64,000 nucleotides of DNA. Origin: an uncultured Eubacterium sp. GTDB lineage: Bacteria > Bacillota > Clostridia > Lachnospirales > Lachnospiraceae. Each line of letters begins with the position of its first letter. The stretch's first letter is position 1. A program made the position numbers and the translations under genes. The stretch lies in assembly GCA_910589595.1 (NCBI GenBank), contig CAJUTM010000012.1:19813-83812 (forward strand), written 5' to 3'. Positions 35,232 through 43,944 of the stretch are shown one piece after another. The notes under the pieces were generated by a model. It saw only the letters and a list, made by a program, of their open reading frames with translations. It was not told where the DNA came from and ran no database searches.

Positions 35232-35971
35232 AAGATTACAATATTTATCGCTATACGTGGAGAGAGTGGCTCCGCAACAGTTTTATTGGAATGGCGGCGG
35301 GCGTTATACTAAGCTATCTTTTCTATCACAATTGGCTTTTGTGCCTTGCCACTGGATTGACTGGAGGGGCGCTCTATCCGAAATATCGGAAACGGGTATT
35401 AGCAGAGCGTCAGAGATGGTCGCTTATGGTGGAGTTTAAAGATGCTATGGAAAGTATGATTGCCGCTTTAGCAGCAGGATACTCCATGGAAAATGCCATA
35501 ACGGAAGCTTACCATGATATGCTGTTGTTGCAGGACGGGGAGACGGAAATGATTCGGGAATTGTCCGAAATCAAGAAAAAACTGCAATTGCAGCATACGT
35601 TGGATGAACTTCTGCTGGATTTGGGGAGACGGAGCGGCGTTGAAGATATTGTGACATTTGCACAGATTTATGCAACGGCGCGCCGAAGCGGCGGGAATCT
35701 AATCCGCATTATGAAAAGAACGGCAGATAACATAACGGAGAAAATAGAAATCCAGAGAGAAATTCAGACGATGATTGCGGGAAAGAAGATGGAGGCAACT
35801 TGTATGATGGTGATCCCCTTATGCATTATCCTCTATTTGCAAATCGGTTCTCCTGACTTTTTATCTCCGCTCTATGGCAATCCAATGGGAGTAGTTTTTA
35901 TGAGCGCCGCCCTGCTCATTTATCTGGCGGGTGTAATATGGATTCGGCGCATTATGAATATCAGGTGTTAG
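35228..35971 (+). CDS. tadB: TadB-like type II secretion F-domain membrane protein
   Basis: The 247-residue protein starts at GTG 35228, overlapping the tadA stop (GTGA). Helices at about 15-50 precede a cytoplasmic T2SSF domain (FKDAMESMIAALAAGYSMEN, then ARRSGGNLIRIMKRTADNI), and two helices end the protein (190-240). TadB pairs with TadC to form the platform on which the ATPase acts. Neighbours on both sides are Tad genes. Confidence 0.9.
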   Translation: MKDYNIYRYTWREWLRNSFIGMAAGVILSYLFYHNWLLCLATGLTGGALYPKYRKRVLAERQRWSLMVEFKDAMESMIAALAAGYSMENAITEAYHDMLLLQDGETEMIRELSEIKKKLQLQHTLDELLLDLGRRSGVEDIVTFAQIYATARRSGGNLIRIMKRTADNITEKIEIQREIQTMIAGKKMEATCMMVIPLCIILYLQIGSPDFLSPLYGNPMGVVFMSAALLIYLAGVIWIRRIMNIRC

Positions 35972-35997
35972 GGGAGGGATAACGTGAAAGAAAAATA

Positions 35998-37287
35998 TTG
36001 ACAAAGTATATGCAGTCGGATGACTATATGGCGCGCGTTCATGTAAGAGAAAATGCGGAACAGGTTTTCCGCTCCGTCTGGAAAAAGCGCATACAATTGT
36101 TACTGTTTTTACTGCTCTGTCTGGTCGCTTCTATTCTCTACTGTTGTTTTCAGAAGACGGAAGAACCGCCATTATCCGGCAATCAGTTGGCGAGGCAGGA
36201 AGAGGATACGGACATGGACATATTTGTCGAGGGGCAGTCAAAATCCGCAAACTGGCAGCAAAAGATAACGCTTCCGGTAAAGTCCAGACAATTTACAAAG
36301 AAAGAGAGGGAGGAGCTGACAGAGCAAACAAGGAAGTATGTAGAGAGTCGATTGGCAGGCGGCAACGAGTCGTTAAAAAAGGTAAGTCAAAATCTTGTTT
36401 TACCGAAAAGCGTACCGAATACGGATATCGAGATTCAATGGGTAGCGGACGGGGCGTATCTCACGGAAAAAGGTGAACCTCTCTATGAAAAAATACCGAA
36501 AGAGGGGGTGGATACGGAGCTGATGGCAAAGGCGTCTTGGAAAAACTGGAAAGAAACTTTTTATTATCCTCTACATCTGCTTCCCAAAGAGTACACAAGC
36601 GAAGAATTGTCGATTCGCGAAGTAAAAAAAGTTTTGCTGCAGGCAGGAGAACAGAACAAAGAAGAAAAAGCGATTACCCTCCCTGAAAAAATCGGGGATA
36701 TCAGTCTTCGCTATGCCATGGAACGGGAAGAAAGAAGTTTTGCGTTGGTTTATTTGGTGCTGGGATTTATTATACTGCTCCCCATAATATGGCGCCGGCA
36801 GGAAAAGAAAGAAATGGCAGACAGGGAGGAGGAGCTTCTTATGGAGCATTCGGGTTTGGTAAACCGGTTTATGCTTCTTTTGGGGGCAGGACTGACGGTG
36901 CGGAAAGTGGTGGAGCGTCTGACAGATGAATATGAGAGGGAGAGGGCGGCGGGCGGGAGGAAGCGGTATGTCTATGAGGAAATGTGTGTTATGGCGCAGG
37001 AAATGAAAGACGGGGTGTCGGAGACAAAGGCGCTGGAGGGTTTCGGCAGGCGGTGCCGTCTTCTTCCCTATCTCCGCTTTTCTACGGTAATGACACAAAA
37101 TTTAAAGAAAGGAGCGGATGGCATATTGACTTTATTGGAAAATGAGGCGCTGGAGGCGTTGGAACAGAGAAAGGAACGGGCGTTGCAGCTCGGCGAAAAA
37201 GCGGGAACAAAAATGTTATTTCCCATGATGTTAATGTTGGGAATCGTTATGGCGGTTATAATGGTTCCTGCGTTTATGACAATGTAA
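35998..37287 (+). CDS. TadC-like T2SSF membrane protein with a large extracellular insertion
   Basis: The 429-residue frame starts at TTG 35998 or ATG 36010. Neither has a proper ribosome site; a GGGGAGGG lies ahead of GTG 35984, which is out of frame by one base (see findings). A helix at 32-50 is followed by about 190 polar residues and a helix at 246-264. The T2SSF segment comes next (MLLLGAGLTVRKVVERLTDE, then TQNLKKGADGI) and a final helix at 408-428. The F-domain and place after tadB support TadC. The outer domain is not part of classic TadC and may touch the pilus or the wall. Confidence 0.75.
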   Translation: MTKYMQSDDYMARVHVRENAEQVFRSVWKKRIQLLLFLLLCLVASILYCCFQKTEEPPLSGNQLARQEEDTDMDIFVEGQSKSANWQQKITLPVKSRQFTKKEREELTEQTRKYVESRLAGGNESLKKVSQNLVLPKSVPNTDIEIQWVADGAYLTEKGEPLYEKIPKEGVDTELMAKASWKNWKETFYYPLHLLPKEYTSEELSIREVKKVLLQAGEQNKEEKAITLPEKIGDISLRYAMEREERSFALVYLVLGFIILLPIIWRRQEKKEMADREEELLMEHSGLVNRFMLLLGAGLTVRKVVERLTDEYERERAAGGRKRYVYEEMCVMAQEMKDGVSETKALEGFGRRCRLLPYLRFSTVMTQNLKKGADGILTLLENEALEALEQRKERALQLGEKAGTKMLFPMMLMLGIVMAVIMVPAFMTM

Positions 37288-37301
37288 AGGAGGGATGTAC
37301 A

Positions 37302-37475
37302 ATGAAAGAATTGCAGAATTTCTGGCGTGAGGAAACGGCGATAGGCGTAGTGGAAATTATTTTAATCTTAGTTATTCTGATTGCTCTGGTCTTAATATTT
37401 AAAGGGAAAATTACTTCTGTAGTAAATAACGCCTTTAGAAATTTTGAAAAAGATTCGGGGGAGATACTTGGCTAG
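37302..37475 (+). CDS. Flp-type major pilin
   Basis: A 57-residue protein starting at ATG 37302 after AAAGGAGGG. It reads MKELQNFWREETAIGVVEII, then a hydrophobic helix and a polar end (VNNAFRNFEKDSGEILG). This is the Flp1 pattern: a short leader, a Gly with a Glu five or fewer residues later, and a single helix for filament packing. The prepilin peptidases in the operon are the expected processing enzymes. It is the only clear major pilin in the window. Confidence 0.88.
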   Translation: MKELQNFWREETAIGVVEIILILVILIALVLIFKGKITSVVNNAFRNFEKDSGEILG

Positions 37476-39459
37476 TTCGAAAGGCAGTATAACCGTGTTT
37501 TTATCCCTGACGGCAATACTCATCTTTGCCCTGCTGGGAACACTTGTGGAAACAGCGCGTTATACTGTCTGCAAAAATCATGTGTTGCGCACGCTGCAGA
37601 CAGCGGCGGAGGGGCTTTTGACAGAATACAGCCGCCCCCTCTATGAGCAGTATGGACTGTTTTTTATCGAGAGTGAGGGAACTCCCTATACGGATGTAAT
37701 GGCAAAATATATAGGCGATACTACAGAGGCCGCCGCAAAAGGCAATAAAGATTTCCTGGCGGGACATTTGACGTCTCTTGACGTTATTGATAAAACATAT
37801 TCCGGCGACAACAAAGCGGCGGCGCTGCGGCAGGAGATTACTGATTATATGGGGCGGGAGGTGACAAAAGAAAGTCTCGATAAGCTGCTTGGAAAGTCTT
37901 CTCAACTGCAAAATATCGAGGAACAGGCAAAGAGGATGGAAGAGACCGTTGAAAAAGAAAAAGAGGAGGCAAAGATGGACAGGCAGCTTTTGGAGCTGAT
38001 GCGGCTCGTAGACGGGATTTCCGTTACAAACGGTAAAGTCTCTTGTTGCCGTGATTTTGTGAAATGCTTTGCCACGCGGGAGAAGAAAGGTCAAAATTTT
38101 TCAGTGACAGAGCCTGTTGTATGGGAAAAGATGAAGCCGCAGGTGGATGAGCGCACGCGTACATGGAAGATAACGGGCAAGGCGGATTTCTTAGTAAAAA
38201 TCAGCAGAGTAAAGCAAATTACAGAAAAAGCGATAGAAAAGGGAAAAGAGCTTCAGGCAGCGTATTCTTCTGCTATTTCCACGCAGGAAAGAGAGGAGAA
38301 CGGCATACAGAAAATATTGGCGGCGCTGCCGTGCCTGCCGGCAAACCTATCCATATTGGAGAAAACGGAACAATTATTACAAAAAGCCTCTGTCGAAGAA
38401 TGCAGGGAGGATTTGCAACTTCTCTGGCAGGATTACGATACGACGTCGATTGTTTTTGATTATACGGGCGTGCAGGAGAGCGGCGGCGCAGACAGTCCCA
38501 AAGATGCTTTAAAAGGAAGCTGGGGAAAAGGGATTCTCAATCTTGTCTGCGCCAATCCGAAAGATTTATCCAAGAAGTCGATAGCGAATCCCGATATGTT
38601 CGCCCAATATTATGACTGCAATGAAGAAAGTGCGGATTATGACAGTCGTATTGGAGCTTTTGCGGACACGGATACGGTAGGATTAAGCGGGGTATTGGGC
38701 GATATGGGCGAATATGCGCTGGATGAATTTTGTCTGGACAGTTACATTCAAAAAAAGTTTGGAAGTTTTGTGAATCAAATAACAGAATGGAAGCAGGCGC
38801 TGGATTACGGATTGGAATATGTAGTAGCAGGAAAAGGTTCGGATGAAGATAACTTAAAATCTGTTCTAAATCGTATTTTGCTAATACGGACGGTAGTAAA
38901 TACCGCAGCGCTGTATCAGGATAAAGCCAAAAAGGCAGAAGCGCAGGCGGCCGCTGTGGCGGTAGTCGGGTTTACCGGACTGCAGCCGCTGATTACACTG
39001 ACAAAAACGATGATTCTCATTACATGGGCCATTGTCGAGAGTCTGGTAGATATTGCGGGGCTGCTACAGCAAAAAGAGGTTCCGCTCTGGAAAAAACCGT
39101 CGCAGATAACAACCGATTTTTTACAGGTTTTCCAAATCAACCGCAATGCGATTGTGGGGCGGGCCTCAAAGCTGAAAAAACAGGGAAAACATTCCTTTGG
39201 TTATCAGCAATATCTGTTACTGTTTCTGGCGTCAACCGCACAGGATATCCGACTGTATCGGGTTATGGATTTGATTCAGCAAAACATGAGAATAAATGCT
39301 TATAAGGACTTTCAGTTGGGACTGTGTGTGCATGATATAAAGGTGCGGGGAACGATGAATTTTCCCACGCAGTTTTTCCGGCTGGCGGTGTTACAAAAAA
39401 TGTCAGGGCGGAACCTGAAAAATTATTCGCTGACGCAGGAAGTTGTCGTCGGATACTAA
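37468..39459 (+). CDS. DUF5702 Tad-associated membrane protein
   Basis: I prefer TTG 37468 (8-base overlap with the pilin stop) because GGGGGAG lies 4 bases upstream; TTG 37444 is an in-frame alternative without a site. The product starts ASSKGSITVFLSLTAILIFA, a TadE/TadG-like N-terminal helix, then about 560 residues mostly outside with coiled-coil stretches (near 150-180) and a further hydrophobic segment near 515-535. The layout matches DUF5702 proteins of Lachnospiraceae Tad loci. A minor pilin or scaffold role is likely but unproven. Confidence 0.75.
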   Translation: MASSKGSITVFLSLTAILIFALLGTLVETARYTVCKNHVLRTLQTAAEGLLTEYSRPLYEQYGLFFIESEGTPYTDVMAKYIGDTTEAAAKGNKDFLAGHLTSLDVIDKTYSGDNKAAALRQEITDYMGREVTKESLDKLLGKSSQLQNIEEQAKRMEETVEKEKEEAKMDRQLLELMRLVDGISVTNGKVSCCRDFVKCFATREKKGQNFSVTEPVVWEKMKPQVDERTRTWKITGKADFLVKISRVKQITEKAIEKGKELQAAYSSAISTQEREENGIQKILAALPCLPANLSILEKTEQLLQKASVEECREDLQLLWQDYDTTSIVFDYTGVQESGGADSPKDALKGSWGKGILNLVCANPKDLSKKSIANPDMFAQYYDCNEESADYDSRIGAFADTDTVGLSGVLGDMGEYALDEFCLDSYIQKKFGSFVNQITEWKQALDYGLEYVVAGKGSDEDNLKSVLNRILLIRTVVNTAALYQDKAKKAEAQAAAVAVVGFTGLQPLITLTKTMILITWAIVESLVDIAGLLQQKEVPLWKKPSQITTDFLQVFQINRNAIVGRASKLKKQGKHSFGYQQYLLLFLASTAQDIRLYRVMDLIQQNMRINAYKDFQLGLCVHDIKVRGTMNFPTQFFRLAVLQKMSGRNLKNYSLTQEVVVGY

Positions 39460-39463
39460 ACGA

Positions 39464-39604
39464 TTCCGGAGTGAGAAAGGGTATTCTGATTCTCTTTCGT
39501 CAAAATAACAGAAAGGGGAATGACCCAAATTTTACCTAAAAAATATTTTTACATCATACGGAAAGGGATAACTGTGTTTAAGGATACCCTTTCTCACTCC
39601 GGAA
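39464..39604. repeat. 21-bp perfect inverted repeat flanking 99 bp inside the Tad operon
   Basis: The arms at 39464-39484 and 39584-39604 are exact reverse complements; the left begins TTCCGGAGTGAGAAAG. The right arm ends 20 bases before the next gene. The 99 bp between have no clear gene. A DNA inversion element, a MITE remnant or a transcript hairpin would all look like this. Confidence 0.9.
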
Positions 39605-39624
39605 CACACGAAATGGAGGAAAAG

Positions 39625-40362
39625 ATGAAGAGAAGGGCGTCTCTGACAGTCGAAGCTTCACTCATTCTGCCGGTCTTTCTATATGCCATGCTCTTTCTTG
39701 CCTATATTGGCAAGCTGGTTATCTGTCAGGATGAAGTACAGTGGGCGCTGACGAGAATTGCAAGAGAGGCATCTGCAGAATATGGTGCGACACATAGCGA
39801 TAAATTAAAAAGCACGTTATATTATCAGACAAAATTTGTAGCATATATGAAAGGGAGCGGTCTCACGGTTTCTTTTGCCGATTCCCAGTTGTTACAACAT
39901 AACGATGAGATTGATTTGGTAGTTACTTACCGCATGAAACTTCCGTTTTCCATCTTTGCCATTCCCGCAGTTTCCATGCGACAGCGCGTGCATACGCGCG
40001 CCTTTACCGGAGTGGAACGGCGGCAGGAAAAAAAGCAGGACGAGAGAATCGTTTATATTACAGAGACCGGAAGGGTGTATCATCTTACAGCGGAATGTAC
40101 CTATTTGAAACTGAGCATTTCCCAAATACAATATAGCGATTTGCAGGAAAAGAGAAATGAAAGCGGCGGCAAATACAAGCCTTGTGAGAGGTGCGGCGCT
40201 GATAAAGAAAGAGAGGATAACATGACGGTATGGATTACCAGTTATGGCGACCGTTATCATACGAGCCTTTCCTGCAGCGGTTTAAAACGGCATATTCGGG
40301 AGATACCGCTGTCCGAGACAGGCGGCCGCTCACCTTGTGGGAAATGCGCCAATGAAAAATGA
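39625..40362 (+). CDS. TadE-like pilus protein with two tandem Ada-like metal-binding modules
   Basis: ATG 39625 follows GGAGG by 6 bases. Residues 1-33 (RRASLTVEASLILPVFLYAM) are the TadE pilin-like helix. About 35-140 is an extracellular domain. Then come two related modules of about 45 residues: YHLTAEC (His153, Cys158) with CERC (Cys187, Cys190), and YHTSLSC (His212, Cys217) with CGKC (Cys238, Cys241). The spacing His-x4-Cys, about 20-30 residues, CxxC resembles the Ada-type zinc-binding fold. Fusion to a TadE pilin is unusual. A 21-bp inverted repeat ends just before the gene. Confidence 0.8.
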   Translation: MKRRASLTVEASLILPVFLYAMLFLAYIGKLVICQDEVQWALTRIAREASAEYGATHSDKLKSTLYYQTKFVAYMKGSGLTVSFADSQLLQHNDEIDLVVTYRMKLPFSIFAIPAVSMRQRVHTRAFTGVERRQEKKQDERIVYITETGRVYHLTAECTYLKLSISQIQYSDLQEKRNESGGKYKPCERCGADKEREDNMTVWITSYGDRYHTSLSCSGLKRHIREIPLSETGGRSPCGKCANEK

Positions 40363-40391
40363 ATAGAAGTATCAAAGGGGGAATGGGATAA

Positions 40392-40814
40392 ATGACAGAG
40401 ATTTTATTAGCAATTATTGTAGGCCTATATTTATTGGCAATGGCGGTTATAGACGGGAGAAAGAAGAGGATTCCCATTTTGCCGGGAGTGATTTGTCTTG
40501 TTTGTGTTATTGCCGGACAGATTGTAAACCGGACTTGCTGGCAGTTTTGGATATCGGGTATGTTAGTCGGTGTTGTCTTGTTTGCTGTCAGCAAGGTGAG
40601 TCGGGGAGCGATTGGAGAGGGGGATGCGCTCGTTTACACACTGACAGGAGCGCTTCTTGGCATTACGGGAAATATGGAACTGCTGTTGATAAGCCTGCTG
40701 CTCTGTTCACTTGTTTCACTCGGGCTTATCGTCTTTCGCCGTGTGGGACGGCAATATAAAATTGCTTTTGTTCCCTTTATTGCGATTGCCTATGGGGTGG
40801 TGGTTATTGTTTGA
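40392..40814 (+). CDS. Second prepilin peptidase (A24 family)
   Basis: The 140-residue membrane protein starts at ATG 40392 after AAAGGGGG. The catalytic aspartates lie in AVIDGRKKRIPILPG and GEGDA. It is shorter than the A24 protein at the head of the operon and lacks its tail. One enzyme may process the Flp pilin and the other the TadE-type proteins; that division of labour is inference. The stop overlaps the region of the next ribosome site. Confidence 0.85.
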   Translation: MTEILLAIIVGLYLLAMAVIDGRKKRIPILPGVICLVCVIAGQIVNRTCWQFWISGMLVGVVLFAVSKVSRGAIGEGDALVYTLTGALLGITGNMELLLISLLLCSLVSLGLIVFRRVGRQYKIAFVPFIAIAYGVVVIV

Positions 40815-40825
40815 GGAGATGGAAT

Positions 40826-41257
40826 GTGGAAAAGGGCGGTTATTACACAGTAGAAGCAGTATTTATTGTAACGATATGCATATGGGTTGTGATGGCGCTC
40901 CTCTATAGCGGGTTATATGTCCATGACCGCATGGTTGCCATATCGGAAATGAATCAGAAATTAGCGGAGAAGTTTCAAAGGGGAGACGGCGGGGGAACAT
41001 CGGAATGGCAGGATGAGGTGAGGAAGTCGATAGCGAATAAACTCATGCTTATGCGTATAAAGAAAGTGAAAGTGAAACAAGGGGTGCTCTCGGCAGAGAT
41101 GACGGCCACGTATGATTTGCCTGTCTCGCTGCGGGGAATAAAATCTCTTTTTAGCGGGGGCAGGCAGTATATGTCGCTTGCCGTGGAGAGAGAACTTGTC
41201 AATCCGGTAAAGTATAAGTGGGATTATGATATTTTAAAAGAAAAGGGGAACCGGTGA
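40826..41257 (+). CDS. TadE-like minor pilus protein
   Basis: GTG 40826 lies 7 bases after GAGGAG and is preferred over TTG 40811. The 143 residues begin EKGGYYTVEAVFIVTICIWV, a pilin-like N-terminal helix with the conserved Glu, followed by a small extracellular domain. Such proteins are minor pilins in Tad systems. It sits between a prepilin peptidase and an FHA protein gene, whose ATG overlaps its stop (TGATG). Confidence 0.75.
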   Translation: MEKGGYYTVEAVFIVTICIWVVMALLYSGLYVHDRMVAISEMNQKLAEKFQRGDGGGTSEWQDEVRKSIANKLMLMRIKKVKVKQGVLSAEMTATYDLPVSLRGIKSLFSGGRQYMSLAVERELVNPVKYKWDYDILKEKGNR

Positions 41258-42417
41258 TGGAGCAGGAAGTATGGACGGACGGAACGGGGAATTATTTAAA
41301 AATTCGTGGCGAGGGGGAAGAGACGCTGGCTGACCGGATGTTTCGATATCAGGATATTTCGGGTTTTCTTCCTATGGAATTAATTCGCATAGACGGGCAA
41401 AAGGATTATATCTATGACATATCGGGAAAGATTTCTCTCGCCCGTTATTTGTCCGGCAATGAAATAACAAGGGAGAGATTGCAGGACATAGTAAGAGAAA
41501 TTCTTATGTTATCGGATACCGTACAGGAATATTTGCTGGATGGCAATGGCGTCGTCTGCCACGAAGAATATATCTATATCGACCGCAGCAGCGGACAGGT
41601 GAACGGTATTTATCAGGAACAGTCGCCGTATGGCGATGTAAAGGCTTTCGGCAGTTTACTGGAAACGGTAATGCAGACGATGAATGCGGGAGATGAGAGT
41701 TTAGCTTTCTTTGTATATGGAATGCATAAACTGACAAAAGAGGTCGGCATGACGCGGCGAATCTTACTGGAGTACGCCGCAAAAGAGAGAGAAGAACAGC
41801 CGCTAAAGACCGTTGTTTCCACGGACAGGAAAAGGGAAGAAAAGAGAATAACACAGTCAGGGATAGTACAGACGGAAACGCCAAAATTAAATGAGAGGGC
41901 GGCGTTTGTTTTTTCCGGTCTGTTGGCAGCTTTTGGTATATTATTGACGGTTTTGGCATGGTATTTTGGATGGTTTCAGCAGCCGGTTTCGGGGGAGACA
42001 GATGTGGCGATGGGAATCGGAACCAGTTTGTTTTTTCTGGGAATTAGTGGCTACGGCGCTTGGAAAATCGGCCCTTTTAGACGTCTGTCTGATGTCGTCT
42101 GGGAGGGTGAAAGCAGGAGTGCCAAAGCGTGTCTTATCTCCTGTCAGGGAAAGATAGAAAGTATACCGATTGTGCATTGTCCGTTTATATTGGGAGCAGA
42201 GAAAGAGAGAGTCGACGGTATTATAGCGGCGTCGGGCATAGAGGCGATTCATGCACAGATTTTTTGTGAGGGTAATGACTTTTATGTGCAGGATGAAGAT
42301 TCACGGCAGGGAACTTATCATAACGGGGAAAGGCTGGTTGCCGGATACAAGAGGCGTTTGCAGGACGGGGATATTCTCTGTCTGGCAGAGACGGAGTTTG
42401 TGGTGGAAATCAGTTGA
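41257..42417 (+). CDS. DUF6382 and FHA domain membrane protein
   Basis: ATG 41257 overlaps the preceding stop by one base. The 386 residues comprise a cytoplasmic DUF6382-like part (1-175), two helices (215-235, 245-265) and a C-terminal FHA domain (about 290-386). FHA features are HAQIFCEGNDFYVQDEDS and QGTYHNGERL, while the usual phosphothreonine-binding GR and S are not clear. FHA proteins bind phosphorylated partners; this one may link pilus assembly to Ser/Thr kinase signalling. It is the last gene of the Tad operon and is convergent with the next gene. Confidence 0.78.
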   Translation: MEQEVWTDGTGNYLKIRGEGEETLADRMFRYQDISGFLPMELIRIDGQKDYIYDISGKISLARYLSGNEITRERLQDIVREILMLSDTVQEYLLDGNGVVCHEEYIYIDRSSGQVNGIYQEQSPYGDVKAFGSLLETVMQTMNAGDESLAFFVYGMHKLTKEVGMTRRILLEYAAKEREEQPLKTVVSTDRKREEKRITQSGIVQTETPKLNERAAFVFSGLLAAFGILLTVLAWYFGWFQQPVSGETDVAMGIGTSLFFLGISGYGAWKIGPFRRLSDVVWEGESRSAKACLISCQGKIESIPIVHCPFILGAEKERVDGIIAASGIEAIHAQIFCEGNDFYVQDEDSRQGTYHNGERLVAGYKRRLQDGDILCLAETEFVVEIS

Positions 42418-42439
42418 ATAAAGAATTGTAAACGGATAG

Positions 42440-43846
42440 TTATTGCGAATCCGGAAAATGCATATGCGCGAGAAACTGTTTCTGAAAATAGTCATGCTCC
42501 GCAAGATTGACGGGAACGACAGGACGGGGAATAGAGAGAGGCAGTTGTTCCGTTGCCATACGGAACAGTCCCTGTAAACAGCAATTTCCCAGCGGTTGGA
42601 TGGCTTCATAATCCAGTGAGGAAAAGAGTCCCAGAGTACGGCAGTCTTTCGCAGCAATGTGAAAACCAAAACCACCGCCAAGAAACAGCGATGAAACATC
42701 AGAGGAAGTGATTCCGGCTTCGTGCAGAAGAGTATCTATGCCGGCGGCGATGGCGGCGACGGCAAGCTGGATATTTCGGAAATCGTCTTTCGTAAAAACA
42801 ATTTTCGCTCCGGCAGCGCTCAGGGAGAGCAGTAGTCCCTCTGCGGGAAATTGCTCCGTAAAAACGCCGTCTTTTGTGACAAATCCTTTGCGCAGTAATT
42901 CGGCACAAACGCTGATGGCGCCGGAACCGCACAGTCCAATCGGAAGTTTGTTGTCTATTGTAGTCAGTTTAGGTTGTAAACGGCGTAATACGACCTGACT
43001 GATGGCGCCCGCTACGCTGGCGCAGCCGCAGTGGAGATTGCCGCCCTCAAAAGCGGGGCCCGCTGCGGTAGAAGTGACATATTGCACACCATTATGGGAA
43101 AGTACAATCTCGCCGTTCGTTCCCAAATCAAGAAGAATAGCGGTTGCTTCTGTCTCCCACATATGGCAGGCGTACAAACCGGCGCAGATATCTCCCCCGA
43201 CAAAAGCAGAAAGCCACGGAGAAATAAAGACATTACACTGCTGATAAATGAAAGAATCCGGTGTGTGCCGCTCTACGATAAACGGACTGTGCGACAGGGG
43301 CGCACAATCATATCCCATCAGAAGATGAATCATCGTCGTATTTCCACCTATATAGCAGGAGGTGATGTCTTCTTTCTTTTGTTTGTTATTATTGCACAGG
43401 CGGGTTGTTTCTGATTGAATTGCCTGAATAAGAATGCTCTGCAGCTCTTGGCTCTTTCCCCCGCAGGAAGCTGAAATGCGGGCGATGACGTCGGCGCCAA
43501 AACGGCGCTGTGGATTCTCAATGGCGGAGCGCTGGCGGAGTTTCCCGCTCATTCGCGAAATCAGGGCAAAAGCAATTGTTGTCGTGCCGATGTCAATGAG
43601 CATCGTATCTCCTTGGCCGTCTTCGGGAGAGAGCGTCTCCAATGAGAGACCATGTATGGCATTTGACTGCGGATTCCAGTCGATAGTGAGAGGACTTTTT
43701 GGAATATAGGCGCAGTCAAACGGATAGCGCGCTCCGTTGCAAAGATGTGCGCCATGACAGTTGCAGGGGATGGAATATCCCATTTCCTGCAGTAGTGTGG
43801 GAATATTTTTGGAATTGGCGGAATCCGCTGAAATTGAAATTAACAT
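42440..43846 (-). CDS. ASKHA-domain protein, RACo-like (DUF4445), with a degenerate ferredoxin part
   Basis: The 468-residue protein starts at ATG 43846. A short N-terminal segment has PCNCHGAHLCNGARYPFDC, which resembles but does not match the plant-type [2Fe-2S] motif. From about residue 80 it shows the actin-like ATPase fold with LIDIGTTTIAFAL, YIGGNTTMIHLL, LLDLGTNGEIVL and FLGGGFGFHI, as in reductive activators of corrinoid proteins (RACo). These proteins re-reduce cobalt in methyltransferase corrinoids using ATP. No corrinoid protein or methyltransferase gene is adjacent. An alternative is a related ASKHA enzyme of unknown role. Confidence 0.78.
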   Translation of the reverse strand: MLISISADSANSKNIPTLLQEMGYSIPCNCHGAHLCNGARYPFDCAYIPKSPLTIDWNPQSNAIHGLSLETLSPEDGQGDTMLIDIGTTTIAFALISRMSGKLRQRSAIENPQRRFGADVIARISASCGGKSQELQSILIQAIQSETTRLCNNNKQKKEDITSCYIGGNTTMIHLLMGYDCAPLSHSPFIVERHTPDSFIYQQCNVFISPWLSAFVGGDICAGLYACHMWETEATAILLDLGTNGEIVLSHNGVQYVTSTAAGPAFEGGNLHCGCASVAGAISQVVLRRLQPKLTTIDNKLPIGLCGSGAISVCAELLRKGFVTKDGVFTEQFPAEGLLLSLSAAGAKIVFTKDDFRNIQLAVAAIAAGIDTLLHEAGITSSDVSSLFLGGGFGFHIAAKDCRTLGLFSSLDYEAIQPLGNCCLQGLFRMATEQLPLSIPRPVVPVNLAEHDYFQKQFLAHMHFPDSQ

Positions 43847-43944
43847 GGACTATTCGTTCGTCTCCTTCATTGACCGGAATTTTATTCTGTGATACAATCA
43901 ATCATAACACAGATAATGAAATCCGTCTATGAAAAGAGGTTGCT

